Source: Symbiodinium natans (Eukaryota > Sar > Dinophyceae > Suessiales > Symbiodiniaceae). From it: a DNA stretch of 64,000 bases. Every line of letters starts with the position of its first letter. The stretch's first letter is position 1. The stretch is from assembly GCA_905221605.1 (NCBI GenBank), contig CAJNDS010002623.1, positions 980,871-1,044,870 of the forward strand, given 5' to 3'. This document shows positions 44,696 through 56,694 of this stretch, piece by piece. A program made the position numbers and the translations under genes. Under the pieces are notes generated by a model. That model did no database searches. It saw only the letters and a list, made by a program, of their open reading frames with translations, and was not told the origin of the DNA.

Positions 44696-45502
44696 GGGTT
44701 CATCCTTTGAGTCTGGGCGGATGCCCAATCCTAAAGCTCCAAACACAAACCGCCAAACCCTAAACCCTGAAACCCTAAACCCTAAACCCTAAACCCTAAA
44801 CCCTAAACCCTAAACCCTGAACCCAGCAAAGCCCCAAATGCCGAATCCTAAATGGACCTCGCAGACTATGCCTTTCGCCGAGCCGCATGGCGGGAAGCTC
44901 CAGCGTCCCGAGCTTACCTCAATAGGGTTTAGGGTTAAGGGTTTGGGGTTTAGGGTTTAGGGTTTAGGGTTTAGGGTTTAGGGTTTAGGGTTTAGGGTTT
45001 AGGGTTTAGGGTTTAGGGTTTAGGGTTTAGGGTTTAGGGTTTAGGGTTTAGGGTTAGGGTTTAGGGTTTAGGGCTGGCAGAGGTGTAGGGTTTCGAGTGT
45101 CCATGCGTAGGTGTTCGGCCTGGGGTGGAAAGTCTAAGGAGCAAGGTTCAGTGTCCGTAAGGCTTCGAGTTCTTGGTCGCCTGCACACCGCAATTGCGGG
45201 GGCTGTAGGGGTTTAGAGCTTAGGGCTTCGGGCTTAGAGCTTCGGGTTTAGGGTTTCGGGTTTAGGGTTCAGGGTTTAGGGTTTAGGGTTTCGGGTTTGG
45301 GTTTCGGGTTTCGGGTTTCGGGTTTCGGGTTGGGGCTTCATTCCGCGCCGGAGTGCATGTCACCGTGATCGTCGGTTTCGCGTGCCAGTGCAGGTGGAAC
45401 TTCACATCCATGAACGAGCCCATCCCTGCATCCTGCGAGCGGCAAGAGGGTTTAGGGTTGAGGGTTTAGTGTTTAGGGTTTAGGGTTTAGGGTTTAGGGC
45501 TA

Positions 45503-45596
45503 ACATAGGGGCCTGAATAAATCGAATATGGTGTTGGTACAATCATAAAGGGACCAGGGAATACTATCAGTACCTATTCCGACCCCTATATTAACT
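45503..45596 (+). repeat. MITE-like family D, complete copy
   Basis: ATAGGGGCCTGAATAAATCG at the left and TATTCCGACCCCTATATTAA at the right, with AAAGGGACCAGGGAATACTA inside. About 94 bp. Confidence 0.8.
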
Positions 45597-47104
45597 CCTA
45601 AGCCTTTGAGACCCTAAGCCTCTCACGTGAACCCAGCCTTGCCAAAGTAGGACCCTAAACCCTAAACCCTAAACCCTAAACCCTAAACCCTAAACCCTAA
45701 ACCCAAACCTACAGACCTCGCAAGAACCCCTGGCAGAGGCTCAGGAATGCTATGGGACCCTATACTACCCCGGTTCGGCTGTCGGGCTTTTTGGGTTCAG
45801 ACTTGAGAAGCTTCGGGTTCAGCTTTGGTTGTACATATGTTTAGGGTTTGGGTTTAGGGTTTACGGTTTAGGGTTTAGGGGTTCCGGGCTTTGGCTGTCT
45901 AGGGACCCCTCAACACAAAACCCTGCAGCAAGGCAGGCGCTTGTCCTGGAGCACGATCGCCTGAAGGGAACAGGGCCGAGTGGCAAAGCATATGGTGTAC
46001 CCAGCAACGAAGGGTTTAGAGCTTAGGGTTTAGGGTTCAGGGTATAAAGGTCATGCCCCCATGAGCTTCAAACACCCAGCCTCGCCAACCTCCGGGGGCA
46101 CAGCACCCAGGTCGCATTCCACAGTGATCGGGGCAACGAAAGACAGCCTGGTGGAGCCGCACACCCCCCTAAACCCTAAACCCTAAACCCTGAACCCTGA
46201 ACCCTGAACCCTAAACCCTAAACCCGAAATATAACAGCAGGGCTTTGGGAGTGTGCTTGACGGGTGGTTCAAGGTTTTGGCTTTAGCCGGGGTTAGGGGT
46301 GGTGTGCTTCGGACAGTCAACCCTGCAGCCCAACACCCTTGTTCCTGGCCACGAGAAGCGGTTGCCACTGAGTTGAAGCTACACGAACCCCAAACCCCGG
46401 ACCCTAAACCCTAAATCCCAAATCCAAAACCATGAGGCCCAAACCCCAGATGGTTTTAGGGTTTTAGGATTTTAGGGTTTTGGGGTTTGGGGTGTCTAGG
46501 CTTGGTTTAGGGTGTAGGGGCTTTAGGGTTTCAGGCGTTTGGGAAGCGCTGCAGAATGCAGTGAGCTGAAGATGCCAGAAACGAGATCTATGCAAAGTGC
46601 CAACAGCCTTGCCGAAGACAGTAACACCCTCAACCCCCACCCCAAGCAAACCCCAGACCAAACGAAACCCTAAACCCTAAACCCTAAACCCTAAACCCTA
46701 AACCCTAAACCCTAAACCCTAAACCCTAAACCCAAACCCTAAACCCTCCATCCTGAAGTCTGCACGCAAAGTCCCAGAATTGACTTTTGAGGATTTGGGG
46801 GTTTGGGGGCCCAGGTTACAGGGTGGATGATGAGGGTTCAGGGTTCAGGATGTAGGGTTTAGGGTTTAGGGATTTTAGGGATTTTAGGGATTTTAGGGTT
46901 GGGCGTTTAGGGTTTTTAGGGTTTAGGGCGTTTAGGGATTTCAGGGTTTTTAGGGCTTTTAGGGCTTTTAGGGTTTTTAGGAGTTTTGGGGTTTTAGGGT
47001 TTTTAGGGTTTAGGGACACCAGGCAGCTTGTTGTGCAGCTTCGGGGTGAGAATGTCCTCTGGGCAGCAAGCAGGAGGAAGAAAAGGGCCTCTGAGGGTCT
47101 TAGC

Positions 47105-47291
47105 TTGGGATGTTTCTCCTTATGCTAACAGTCCTCAATGTGGGTTTAAGGCTTACGGTGTACGGTTTAGCGTTTAGGGTTTAGGTTTTGAGGGATTACG
47201 GTTTGGGTTTAGGGTTTAGGGTTTAGGGGATTGTAGTACCCCCTATTGCATTCCCCATTAAGGACTGTTAGTATAAGGGGGAACATCCCAA
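47105..47291. repeat. MITE-like family A split by telomeric-like DNA
   Basis: The left half TTGGGATGTTTCTCCTTATG ... CAGTCCTCAATG and the right half CATTAAGGACTGTTAGTATA ... GGAACATCCCAA are both present. They are separated by about 85 bp of degenerate TTTAGGG sequence that uninterrupted copies (about 100 bp) lack. Confidence 0.85.
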
Positions 47292-47407
47292 GGCTTCAAG
47301 GTCTTAGAATTCCAGAGCTTTGGTTGCAGGGTGTCTACTGCTTGCTTAAGACCCCCAAAAATATAAACATATCCTTCCTTATAAGGATAAAAAGGTATTG
47401 TTATCTT

Positions 47408-47511
47408 TAGGGGCCTGAATAATTGTAATGAGTCTTGGGGTGACATTCACACAAAAAATGTGCAAAGGGACAATAAGGGAATGCTATGCGTAACTATTCC
47501 CACCCCTATCT
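47408..47511 (+). repeat. MITE-like family D, complete copy
   Basis: AGGGGCCTGAATAATTGTAA at the left, CAAAGGGACAATAAGGGAAT inside, and CTATTCCCACCCCTATCTT at the right. Confidence 0.75.
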
Positions 47512-48105
47512 TGCACGGTTTAGGGGGCGTTTATGGGGTCACCCGGTTCTCCCAAACGGGCCCCATACCGTTTGCCCCGGACCACTTCTGTTGTGTGAGC
47601 GCGAGGCGACAGAGGGGGAGTCGAGGCGCAGACAGGCCATCGAAATGCGAGAAACTTCGCAAGCTGTTGGGGTTCAGGGTTTGCTTGGAATTTCAGGGTT
47701 TGGGGTTTAGGATTTAGGGTAGTTTAGGATTTAGGGTTTAGGATTTAGGGTTTAGGGTTTAGGGTTTAGGGTTTAGGGTTTAGGGTTTAGGGTTTGGGGC
47801 TGAGGGTTTAGGGCTCAGGGTGTTAGGGTGTTAGGGTGTTCGGGTTCAAGTGCTTGCGGGTGAACCCCAAAATTCTAGTGTGATGGTCCCTCATGGCATC
47901 GGAGATCTCCGGGCCGACGACCTCAGCTCTCTGTGCGTTTAGAGGGTTTAGGGGTTAAGGGTTTGGGGTTTAGGGTTTAGGGTTCAGGGTTTAGGGTTTA
48001 GGGTTTAGGGTTTAGGGTTTAGAGTTTAGGGTTCCCTGCATCCACCGTACGAGTAGGAGGCTGGAAACCGGAGTTTGTGGGTTTAGAGTTTGAGGGGTTA
48101 GGGCG

Positions 48106-48227
48106 CATAGTAACCCAAGTATGACTGCACCTACTACCCCGTTATAACCATATTCGGGCACTTAAGGGGCCTTTAAGTGGGTTATCAGTACAGTTGTAAT
48201 TGGGTTATAAGTACCATGAACCTCCAA
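48106..48227. repeat. MITE-like family B, copy
   Basis: The right end TTATAAGTACCATGAACCTCC is intact. The left side begins ATAGTAACCCAAGTATGACT with the GGAGG tip lost. The middle holds GGCACTTAAGGGGCCTTTAA, close to the one in the 55574 copy. Confidence 0.75.
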
Positions 48228-49191
48228 GCGTGGCTTCCGGTTCAGGGTTTAGGGTTTAGGGTTTAGGGTTTAGGGTTTAGGGTTTAGGGTTTAGGGTTTA
48301 GGGTTTAGGGTTTAGGGTTTAGGGTTGAGGGTTTAGGGTTGAGGGTTTAAGGTGCAGGGTTTAGGGTAAGCGGGCATGTTGGTTCTCCTGTATTGGAGAA
48401 CTCCCTTATCGTCGCGTTGCGGGCAACCCTGAAACCCAAAGCCCAGACCCTGAACCCTGCACCCCAAACCCTACACCCTGCACCTTAAATCCTAAACCCT
48501 AAACCCTAAACCCTCAACCCTAAACCCTAAAACCCTAAAACCCTAAACCCTAAACCCTAAACTAAAGACAAGAGACGGGCCATATCAGCTGAAGGAAAAA
48601 GTTGGTCCAGTCGGCACCGATCGGAAGGTGAATCGGCTTGGCTTCCAGCTTCTGGCCGCAAGGGGCTCAGGGTTCTAGGAGTGCTTCGGTGGGTTTAGGG
48701 TTTAGGGTTTAGGGTTTAGGGTTTAGGGTTTAGGGTTTAGGGTTTAGGGTTTAGGGTTTAGGGTTTAGGGTTTAGGGTTTAGGGTTTAGGGTTTAGGGTT
48801 TAGGGATGAGGGCTTAGGGTTTAGGGTTTAGGGCTTAAGGTTTAGGATTTACGGTTTCAAGGGCTTGGGGTGGTTTAGGGTCTTGGATGCACGGCTACAT
48901 ATTTGTTTGCCCAGAAGCAGGACGCTCGAGGGTTTCGTGCTTCGGAGAGGCCCAAAACTGCAGAACCCCCAGCTTCTCAGAAAAGGAACAAGCACACTAA
49001 GCCCCAAAACCCTAAACCCTAAACCCTAAGCCCCAAAAAACCCTAAACCCTAAACCCTCAACCCCAAACAACCAAGAAACAAAAAGAAAACGGGCCTGGC
49101 CTGGACCATCTCCTGCAGAGTTTTCTCGCGGTTCGGGGCGTCGACGGCCTGGCTTTGCTTGGGGCTTCCTTTGGAGTTTATCGGGGTGAAG

Positions 49192-49292
49192 CTGGGATGT
49201 TCCCCCACATACGGACAGTCCTTAACAGAGATTATAATAAGCTGGTACTTTAATCCCCATTAAGGACTGTCAGCATAAGGAGAAACACTTCA
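49192..49292. repeat. MITE-like family A, complete copy
   Basis: TGGGATGTTCCCCCACATAC at the left, CAGTCCTTAACAGAGATTATA inside, and CATTAAGGACTGTCAGCATA toward a diverged right tip. Confidence 0.8.
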
Positions 49293-50515
49293 ATGCTGAG
49301 CGGATTCAGGTCTTGGGGATTATAGCGTGTTCGGGTTGAAAGTTCAGGGGTTTAGGGTCTAGGGTTTAGGGTTTAGGGTTTAGGGTTTCGGGTTTAGGGT
49401 TTAGGGTTTTGGGTTTTGGGTTTTGGGTTTTGGGATTTAGGGTGCAGGGTTTAGGGTTTAGGGTTTAGGGCTTAGGGTTTAGGGTTCCGCCCCCGGGGGA
49501 CAGTCGAAGCCGATCTGGGCCCTTTGTACACGGCCTCAAGCTTTTAAAAGAGCTCTCCCCAGGCAGCCAGGGGGGCCATGATTGATCTTGGGTCTTAGGC
49601 GACGCACGAAGAACTTGACCATGTCGTGTGCCTCTCAAACAGCGGCTTGATCACTACGCCATGACACTTAAGCCCTAAACCCCTAAACCCCTAACCGCCT
49701 GAATCCTCTGAACCCTAAACACCTTAACCCCTAGACGCAAAACCCCTAAACCCCCAAACCCCTACATCCCTAATCCCTAAACCTCTTAGCCCTTAAACCC
49801 CTGAACCCCTTAAACCTCAACCCTAAACCCCTCAACCCTCCCTAAAACCCCCCCGACTCCTAAACCCTAAATCCCTTAACCCCTTAACCCCTAAACCCTA
49901 AACCCCTAAACCCCTCAGCCCCCAACCCCTAAACCCCTTAACCCCCTAAACCCCTGAACCCTGAACCCCTTAAACCCTAAACCCTAAACCCCTGCACCCC
50001 TAAACCCCCTAAACCCCTAAACCCCAAACTTTGACATCCTTCCCCCCCTGGCAGCTGCTTCTGGGGCAGCCTACATCCCAAACCCTAAACCCTACAGGTT
50101 AGGGGCTAGCGGACAGGAATTTTAAGGCCGATAGCCCTGAACCCGAAACCTTCCTGAAAAGTGCTGAATTCCTTGCCTGGAAGTTTCCCACAATCTCCTG
50201 GAAGGCTCTGAGGCAGGTTTGGGAAATCAGAAGTTTTGCCCTAAACCCTAAACCCTTAACCCTGAGCCCTAAACCCTTGACCCTAACCCCTAACCCTAAA
50301 CCCTAAACCCTAAACCCTAAACCCTAAACCCTAAACCCTAAACCGCTACAGCTCCCCGAATCGAGCCAAACTAGGGCCTTGCCAAAGGCATCTGGGGTTG
50401 TGTGGGAGGTGACGTGAGATCCTCTCGAAGACTGCAACACTTCCCTTTCTAGCCGCAATACAAAGATCATTCCTGAAGGAACTTTGGAGTTCATCGTCAC
50501 GAAATGACACGTAGT

Positions 50516-50617
50516 TTGGGATGCCCCCCCCTTATACTAACAGCCCCTAATAGGGATTCCCATAGGGGGTACTATAATCCGTATCAAGGACAGGTAGTAT
50601 AAGGGGGAACATCCCGA
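50516..50617. repeat. MITE-like family A, complete copy
   Basis: TTTGGGATGCCCCCCCCTTA at the left; CCTAATAGGGATTCCCATAG inside; AGTATAAGGGGGAACATCCC at the right, directly abutting a CCCTAAA array. Confidence 0.85.
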
Positions 50618-51019
50618 CCCTAAACCCTAAACTCTAGACCCTAAGCCCTAAGCCTAAACCCTAAACCCTAAAGGGAGCTGTAGAAGATGGGTGTTGCTAG
50701 AGGATTCAGAGTTTAGCGAGTCTGGAGCTTCGGGCCTAGAAGGCAAAGGGTTAGGGTTTAGGGTTTGGGGTTTGGGGTTTGGGGTTTGGGGTTTAGGGTT
50801 TAGGGTTTGGGGTTTAGGGTTTGGGGTTTAGGGCTTGGGGCTTAGGGCTTGGGGTTTGGGGTTTAGGAGGGTCTCCTGGCCCATAAACCGAGAGATCTCC
50901 GGCCAGAGGCGATCTTTCAGCTCCTCAGAGGCAGATGAATCGCCGCGTTCCAGCGGGGATGAGGATCTGACGGGATGTCGGGCACTGGGTGCAGGGTCTC
51001 GGGTTTAAGGGGGTTTAGG

Positions 51020-51120
51020 TTGGGATGTTCCGCCTTAGACCAACAGTCCTCAGTAGGGATTACAAAGGAGGGTACTGGAATGCATCATAAGGACTGCTAG
51101 TACAAGGGGGAACATCCCAA
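51020..51120. repeat. MITE-like family A, complete copy
   Basis: TTGGGATGTTCCGCCTTAG at the left and TAGTACAAGGGGGAACATCC at the right, terminal AA included; about 100 bp. Confidence 0.85.
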
Positions 51121-51305
51121 AGTTTAAGGAGGCACGTCTACTCAGTGAGCGCATCCTCCTCTGCTCAGGGTACGGGAGTGGCCGGAACAGCCACCCTGCA
51201 CGCGGATCACGTGAACCCATGAGCCCGAAACCCAAACCCTGAAACCCCAGGGCCTTGAACCAGGGTTTAGGGTTGAGGGGTTTAGGGTTTAGGGTTTAGG
51301 GTTTA

Positions 51306-51370
51306 GGGCTTAGGGCTTAGGGCTTAGGGCTTAGGGCTTAGGGCTTAGGGCTTAGGGCTTAGGGCTTAGG
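51306..51370 (+). repeat. CTTAGGG variant array
   Basis: About nine perfect CTTAGGG units between TTTAGGG and TTCAG sequence. Confidence 0.92.
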
Positions 51371-51721
51371 GTTCAGATCCCAAAACCGAACCTGCATGGC
51401 CGCCGTTTGGGAAGTGTTGGTCTTGCTTGCCCGTATGTCACCTAGCTGTATCTAGCCGATGAGTAAACCCTAAACCCTAAACCCTAAACCCCAAACCCCA
51501 AAACCCTGACTGAGGCCGCCCAGCAGCCACGAGCCAGAAGGGCCTTTCCTTTTGGGCCCGCAGCTGCATCGGCGACCCGAAGGCGAAGTTGGGATTGGAC
51601 GCCGAGTGCCACCTAGTCTTGAGAGGCCAAGGTTTGGTTTAGGGTTTAGGGTTAGGCTTTAGGGCTTAAGCCGGGCTTAAGCCGGGCTTAGGGTTTAGGG
51701 TGTAGGGTTTAGAGTTTAGGG

Positions 51722-51775
51722 TTTAGGCTTTAGGCTTTAGGCTTTAGGCTTTAGGCTTTAGGCTTTAGGCTTTGG
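51722..51775 (+). repeat. TTTAGGC variant array
   Basis: Seven perfect TTTAGGC units. CTTAAGCCGG-type motifs occur on both sides (about 51667-51690 and 51778-51787). Confidence 0.92.
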
Positions 51776-52030
51776 GGCTTAAGCCGGTCTTCGGGTTTCG
51801 GGTTTAGGGTTTAGAGTTTAGGGTTTAGGGCCCCGGGTTTAGGGTTAGTTCAATAGTTACCCTAATCTCTCAACCCTAAACTGGCCCTAAACCCTAAACA
51901 GGAAGGCAGACAAACCCAGAATCCACCCTAGCACTGGGGCGGACGCCTTGTCAAAACATCAGGCAGGGGAGGGTTTAGGATTCTCGGCATCCCTCGGACA
52001 TCCCCACGTAAAATGCTTGCAAGCTGGAAC

Positions 52031-52107
52031 GTGATGAACCCTAAACCCTAAACCCTAAACCCTAAACCCTAAACCCTAAACCCTAAACCCTAAACCCTGA
52101 TGAACGT
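52031..52107. repeat. CCCTAAA array between direct repeats of TGATGAAC
   Basis: TGATGAAC occurs at 52032-52039 and 52098-52105. Exactly between them is a pure array of about eight CCCTAAA units. The left flank reads GGAACG and the right flank GTGCAG. Confidence 0.75.
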
Positions 52108-52401
52108 GCAGCTCGGGCCACGTCGTCTGCGACGCCTTATTTCTCGGAGAGCTGCGCTTTACGTGCCTGCCTGGGTACCTAAAGATCCTCCTAAACCCTA
52201 AACCCCAAAACCCTAAACCCCAAAACCCTAAACCCCAAAACCCTAAACCCTAAACCCTAAACCCTAAACCCTAAACCCTAAACCCTAAACCCCAAAACCC
52301 TAAACCCTAAACCCAGTTAGGGGCAGCTTATGGGTGCTTGGCAAGTTTATGGCCCCGGTTTTGGATCCTTCTTCTTATGCGGCACCTACTCTTTAGGGTA
52401 C

Positions 52402-52450
52402 CCCAAAAGGGATAACCGGATAAACCCTAAACCCTAAACCCAAAAGGGAT
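52402..52450. repeat. Telomeric tract between 12-bp direct repeats
   Basis: CCCAAAAGGGAT at 52402-52413 and again at 52439-52450; between them is AACCGGATAAACCCTAAACC and a few further bases. The repeated piece belongs to a MITE-like end (GGGTACCCCAAAAGG). Confidence 0.75.
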
Positions 52451-53415
52451 CATGACTTTGGTAACCACCCTTATGGGCGTTAACCAAAGAGATTCCCAAG
52501 GTCTTGCCTTTCTGCGATGCAAAAAAGGTTCATGTTTGTAGACGTTTCCAACTCCGAGGCGGAAGTTTGCACCCGAGTGCTTCACTACAAAAGGTTTAGG
52601 GTTTAGGGCTTAGGGTTCAGGGTTTAGGGTTTAGGGTTTAAGGTTTAAGGTTTAGGGATTAGGGTTTGGGGTTCAGGGTTTAGGGTTTGGGGTACAGGAG
52701 GTTTGAGTGGGCTGAGGGTTTGAGAGTGAGAGGCTTGCGCTGGTTTTGGCCTTGAGAGTTCTCAGAGTTGCCAAGTAGGAATCGACTTGCCATGGTCATC
52801 TTGAAAAGGTGCGCACTGACACCCTTGAAGCCTTTGGACCTTTCAGGTTTAGGGTTTAGGTTTAGGGGTTCAGGGGATTGGTGGCTTAGGGTCCGAAACC
52901 CTAAACCCTAAACCCTAAACCCTAAACCCTAAACCCTAAACCCTAAACCCTAAACTGCGGCCGAGTTCACTGGGCTTCTGGGCGCGCCCACATACGACGC
53001 AGCGCCATGGTACGACGTCACGGAGGGGACGTACCTATATCAAGACCGTTTCACGTGCCGAGACGATTTCGGACCTCCGAACCCCTGGAAAATACCTTTA
53101 ACCCCGGAAAGGTGCCCCAGGCCCGAAAATGAACCCAGCGTTTTCGGATTTGGAATTCGGGCTCCAGACTCATCCAACAAGTAGCAGCAAACTCCAATCT
53201 TTGGAAAAGGGGGTCCTAGACGCCTTGGCGTGTAGTAGGGCAGTGGAATCCCTGCCAAAGAAGCGAGGTTGACAGGGCGTTTGCGGGTTTAGAGGCTTTA
53301 GGGCGCGGATCCCGATGCCCCCCGAAGCAGGCGCCGAGGCGCGACGGGGCCGGGCTCGACCGCACCGAGGCCGTCAGGGAACGGCATGGCTGAGGGGGCG
53401 CCTGGAGGTTGACCT

Positions 53416-53528
53416 TTGGTAGCCCAGTAACCATCTTATCATAAAGGGCACCCTGTTTGGGGTCGGTTACTTTCTCTAAGGGAACCCAGAACCCAAAAAA
53501 AGGGTAAAGGGTACCACTGGGCTACCAA
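53416..53528. repeat. MITE-like element with 13-bp perfect terminal inverted repeats
   Basis: TTGGTAGCCCAGT at the left and ACTGGGCTACCAA at the right, 113 bp overall, with GGTTACTTTCTC and AAAGGGTAAAGGGTACC inside. A relative lies at 58168-58265. No open frame. Confidence 0.8.
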
Positions 53529-54485
53529 GTGACAATTGGGTTGACGACCACAGGGCTCACCAAGGGCTTGACCACAGGGCCTGCCACTCCGCCTCGCCGT
53601 GCTTTGTTTGCCCTAAACCCTAAACCCTAAACCCTAAACCCTAAACCCTAAACCCTAAACCCTAAACCGGGGCGTTTTCGGGTTCTTATGGCTTTTTGGG
53701 GGGGCTTTTGGGGCTTTTGAATTGGGCTTCTTTGAGGGCTCATTGCGGGTTGAGGGTTTAGAAGGCTTTCATCGGCTTGAGACCTGTGCCTTTCTTGGCA
53801 CATCTGGTCCAGGGCGCCAAGTGTGGTTTGTTGGGTCAGCTTAGGGTTTGAGATGTCGGCTGCGTCTCAGACCCCTATCGCAAAAGCCAGTGGACCATGA
53901 TACAGTTTCTAAGTTTTGGGGAACCCTAAACCTAAACCCTAAACCCTAAACCCCGAAAAACCGCAAGCATCTCAGGCCCTGAGGTTCACCAGGCCTTGCG
54001 CAAGCGGGACACTGGGAGGCGGCTGTTGCCTTGATACGTGCACTCGAGCACTGTGGGCTGGTGTTTCAAACCCTGAACCCGAGGCCCTAAACCCAAAAGA
54101 GCTTCCACAGCTGTATCCCTCAGTCCTCACGAGAAAACCTCGCTTCCTTGAGAAGCGGCTATGCTGGCCTATGCTGACCGCACCTCAACATGCCCAACAT
54201 GTCCAGCATGTCCAAGGCCGGGGCAGTACGCGCACTGGTCCAGGGCGAACCAGTGGCATGGACCCAGTCGGCGCAGGCATGGGCGAGACTCCATACCTCC
54301 GTGCTCCGAGATGCAGGGGGCATCACAGGATTTGGGTCTCAGGTGTGGGCTTGTGGGCTTTCGGCTTCGGGCATGGTGCTTAGGACGCCGGCACGGCTCC
54401 CACAATGCTTGCCCACTGCGAGGTCCACTTATGCGAGAAGCACCCGCGGGGAGGTCTCACAACCCGAACAGTGTTCAGGTTTGGG

Positions 54486-54610
54486 TTTAGGGTTTTTAGG
54501 GTTTTTAGGGTTTTTAGGGTTTTTAGGGTTTTTGGGGTTTTTGGGGTTTTTAGGGTTTAGGGTTTAGGGTTTAGGGGTTAGGGTTTAGGGTTTAGGGTTT
54601 AGGGTTTAGG
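54486..54610 (+). repeat. TTTTTAGGG variant array
   Basis: Seven or so units of GGGTTTTTA (nonamer), two with a G change, then canonical TTTAGGG. Confidence 0.88.
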
Positions 54611-55573
54611 GTTTAGATGGGTTTAGGGTTTGGGGTCTAGGGTTTAGGGTTTAGGGTTTAGGGTTTAGGGTTTAGGGCTTAGGGTTTAGGTAGGGTTTAG
54701 GGGGCGTAATTGCTACCCTGCCCTGGCTGAGAACGAACCCGGGGGGGGGGGGGGGCTGCAGCTATTGCTTGTGGGCTTAGCGTGGGGCCGGTTTCAGGTG
54801 AGAATGCCTTCTTTGAGATACGATCCTCCAGAAACGCTTAGAGCACAAACTGGGGACCATCAACAGGCTCACATTCGAAGCTTGAACTCCACCCTTCAGG
54901 ACTTCTGAAGCTTGCACTGACACATACATATTTTCCGCCCAGTGCCCACGACAGATCAATCCCAGCAGCCCTAACCCCTTAGGGTTTCGGGTTTAGGGTT
55001 GAGAGTTTAGGGTTTAGGGTTCTTAAACCACCAAAGCTGCAGACTTAACCCTGAACCGTAAGACCTAAAGCCGCTTAACTCGAAGGGTAGTTACATGGTC
55101 CCTTAAAACGGCCCCTCACCTTTGTTAAAGGGAACTGAGGCAGGGGCCCTTGCAACAACCCTGACCCTAAACCCTAAACCCTAAACCCTAAACCCTAAAC
55201 CCTAAACCCTAATTAAACCCAGACCCCAAACCCTCAACAACCCTAAACCCTAACCCCTAAGACTAAAGCTAAGCTTGAGAAGCAGCGACCTGCCTGACCA
55301 CGGGAGGCGCTGCGCCATAGCGCACTGGCATGGGGGACTGCGCCTCCCAGCTGGTCGGGTGTCACAGGGCTTAGGGTTTAGGATTTCGGGTCTTAAATTT
55401 AGTGGGTGTATTAGGAAAACTACCCTTCACACAGGCCACCAGCCACCCAGCACGCCGCGACAAATTCCGAAGAAGGCCCCCGTTGCAGTCGACAAACAAT
55501 TCATCGTGCAGGCTTGCGAGGTTTGTGGCAATTCAACGTCCACAGGTCAGACAGAGGCTTGCAGGCTTCGGGT

Positions 55574-55722
55574 GCTTGGCGGTTTATAGTACTTCTAACC
55601 CAATGAGAACTGCACCTATAAGCTACTTAAAAGCCCCTTTAAATATCCCTAGTATGGTTATAGAATTGGGGTCTTATAAGTACAGGTTAAAACTGGGTTC
55701 AGAAGTACCTTGAACCTCCAAG
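55574..55722. repeat. MITE-like family B, longest copy
   Basis: CTTGGCGGTTTATAGTACTT at the left and AGAAGTACCTTGAACCTCCA at the right; the middle has ACTTAAAAGCCCCTTTAAAT. About 149 bp. Confidence 0.75.
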
Positions 55723-56694
55723 TACGGGCCGGTGGGCCTACCTTGGGGCTTTAGGGTGACCCCAGCAACTCCCATCTCTCGGGCCCGAAAGGTGCAGGTG
55801 GCAAGCCTTGTAGGAGTGGTTTAGAGTTCAGGGTTTGGGGTTCAGGGTTTAGGGTTTAGGGCTTAGGGCTTAGGGTTGAGGTTACGGGGGTTTAGGGTTT
55901 GTAGCATGGTCGCACGGTCCATGAGCATTCAAAGGGGTTTAGGGGAGTTCAACCCTGAACCGCAAAACGTCAGCCTTTGCAGGGACGGCCGCCATGGCGA
56001 AGAACGCAGGTACCCGAAGTGCTCAAAGGTAAAACGAAGCTTCGGGTGCCGTGGGGGTGGGGCCTTGGGTTTCATGGGAGCCTTGAAGTAGTTCAGCTTT
56101 CGCAGCTTTCGGTACATGTTCCTGATAGTAGCTGCGTCTCGAAAAAGATGGCACTGTCTACCCACAAGTTGCATGCTACGCAGGTGGCTGTTAACAACCG
56201 CGGCAGCGGGGTTGGCGGCTTGTGCGACGGCCTCGATTTGAGCATGAAAGAGCCCAGTACCCCAACACAACCTGTTGGCAGAACAGGAATACCAAACCTC
56301 AGACCCATCTCAACCGTAGAGCCCTTAAAGCCTTAATGGAACCCGCCCGTTGAGGCTGCGCCTGAGATGCTCCATGGCGACGTCACTACCACTACGTACT
56401 TTAGGGGACCCCCTGCCCAAGGTTCCCCGAGTGTAGGGTTTAGGGGTTTAGAGTTTAGGGTTTAGGGGTAGGGCCCAGAGTTCAGGGGTTCAGGTCCCGA
56501 GCGTACGGAATCCTGTGAAGACTGAACTTTCCTTCTGTTGACCTCGGGTAACATTCCGCAAATGCTTTAGGAGGCTTGTCATTGGTCTTTTGGGGTGCAG
56601 ATGCCGGATGCCTGTAAGTGTAAGTCCTGGTCATCACGAACTAGATCCAACCCTGAACGCCTGAACGCTGCACCCGAAAACCCTGAATCCTAGA

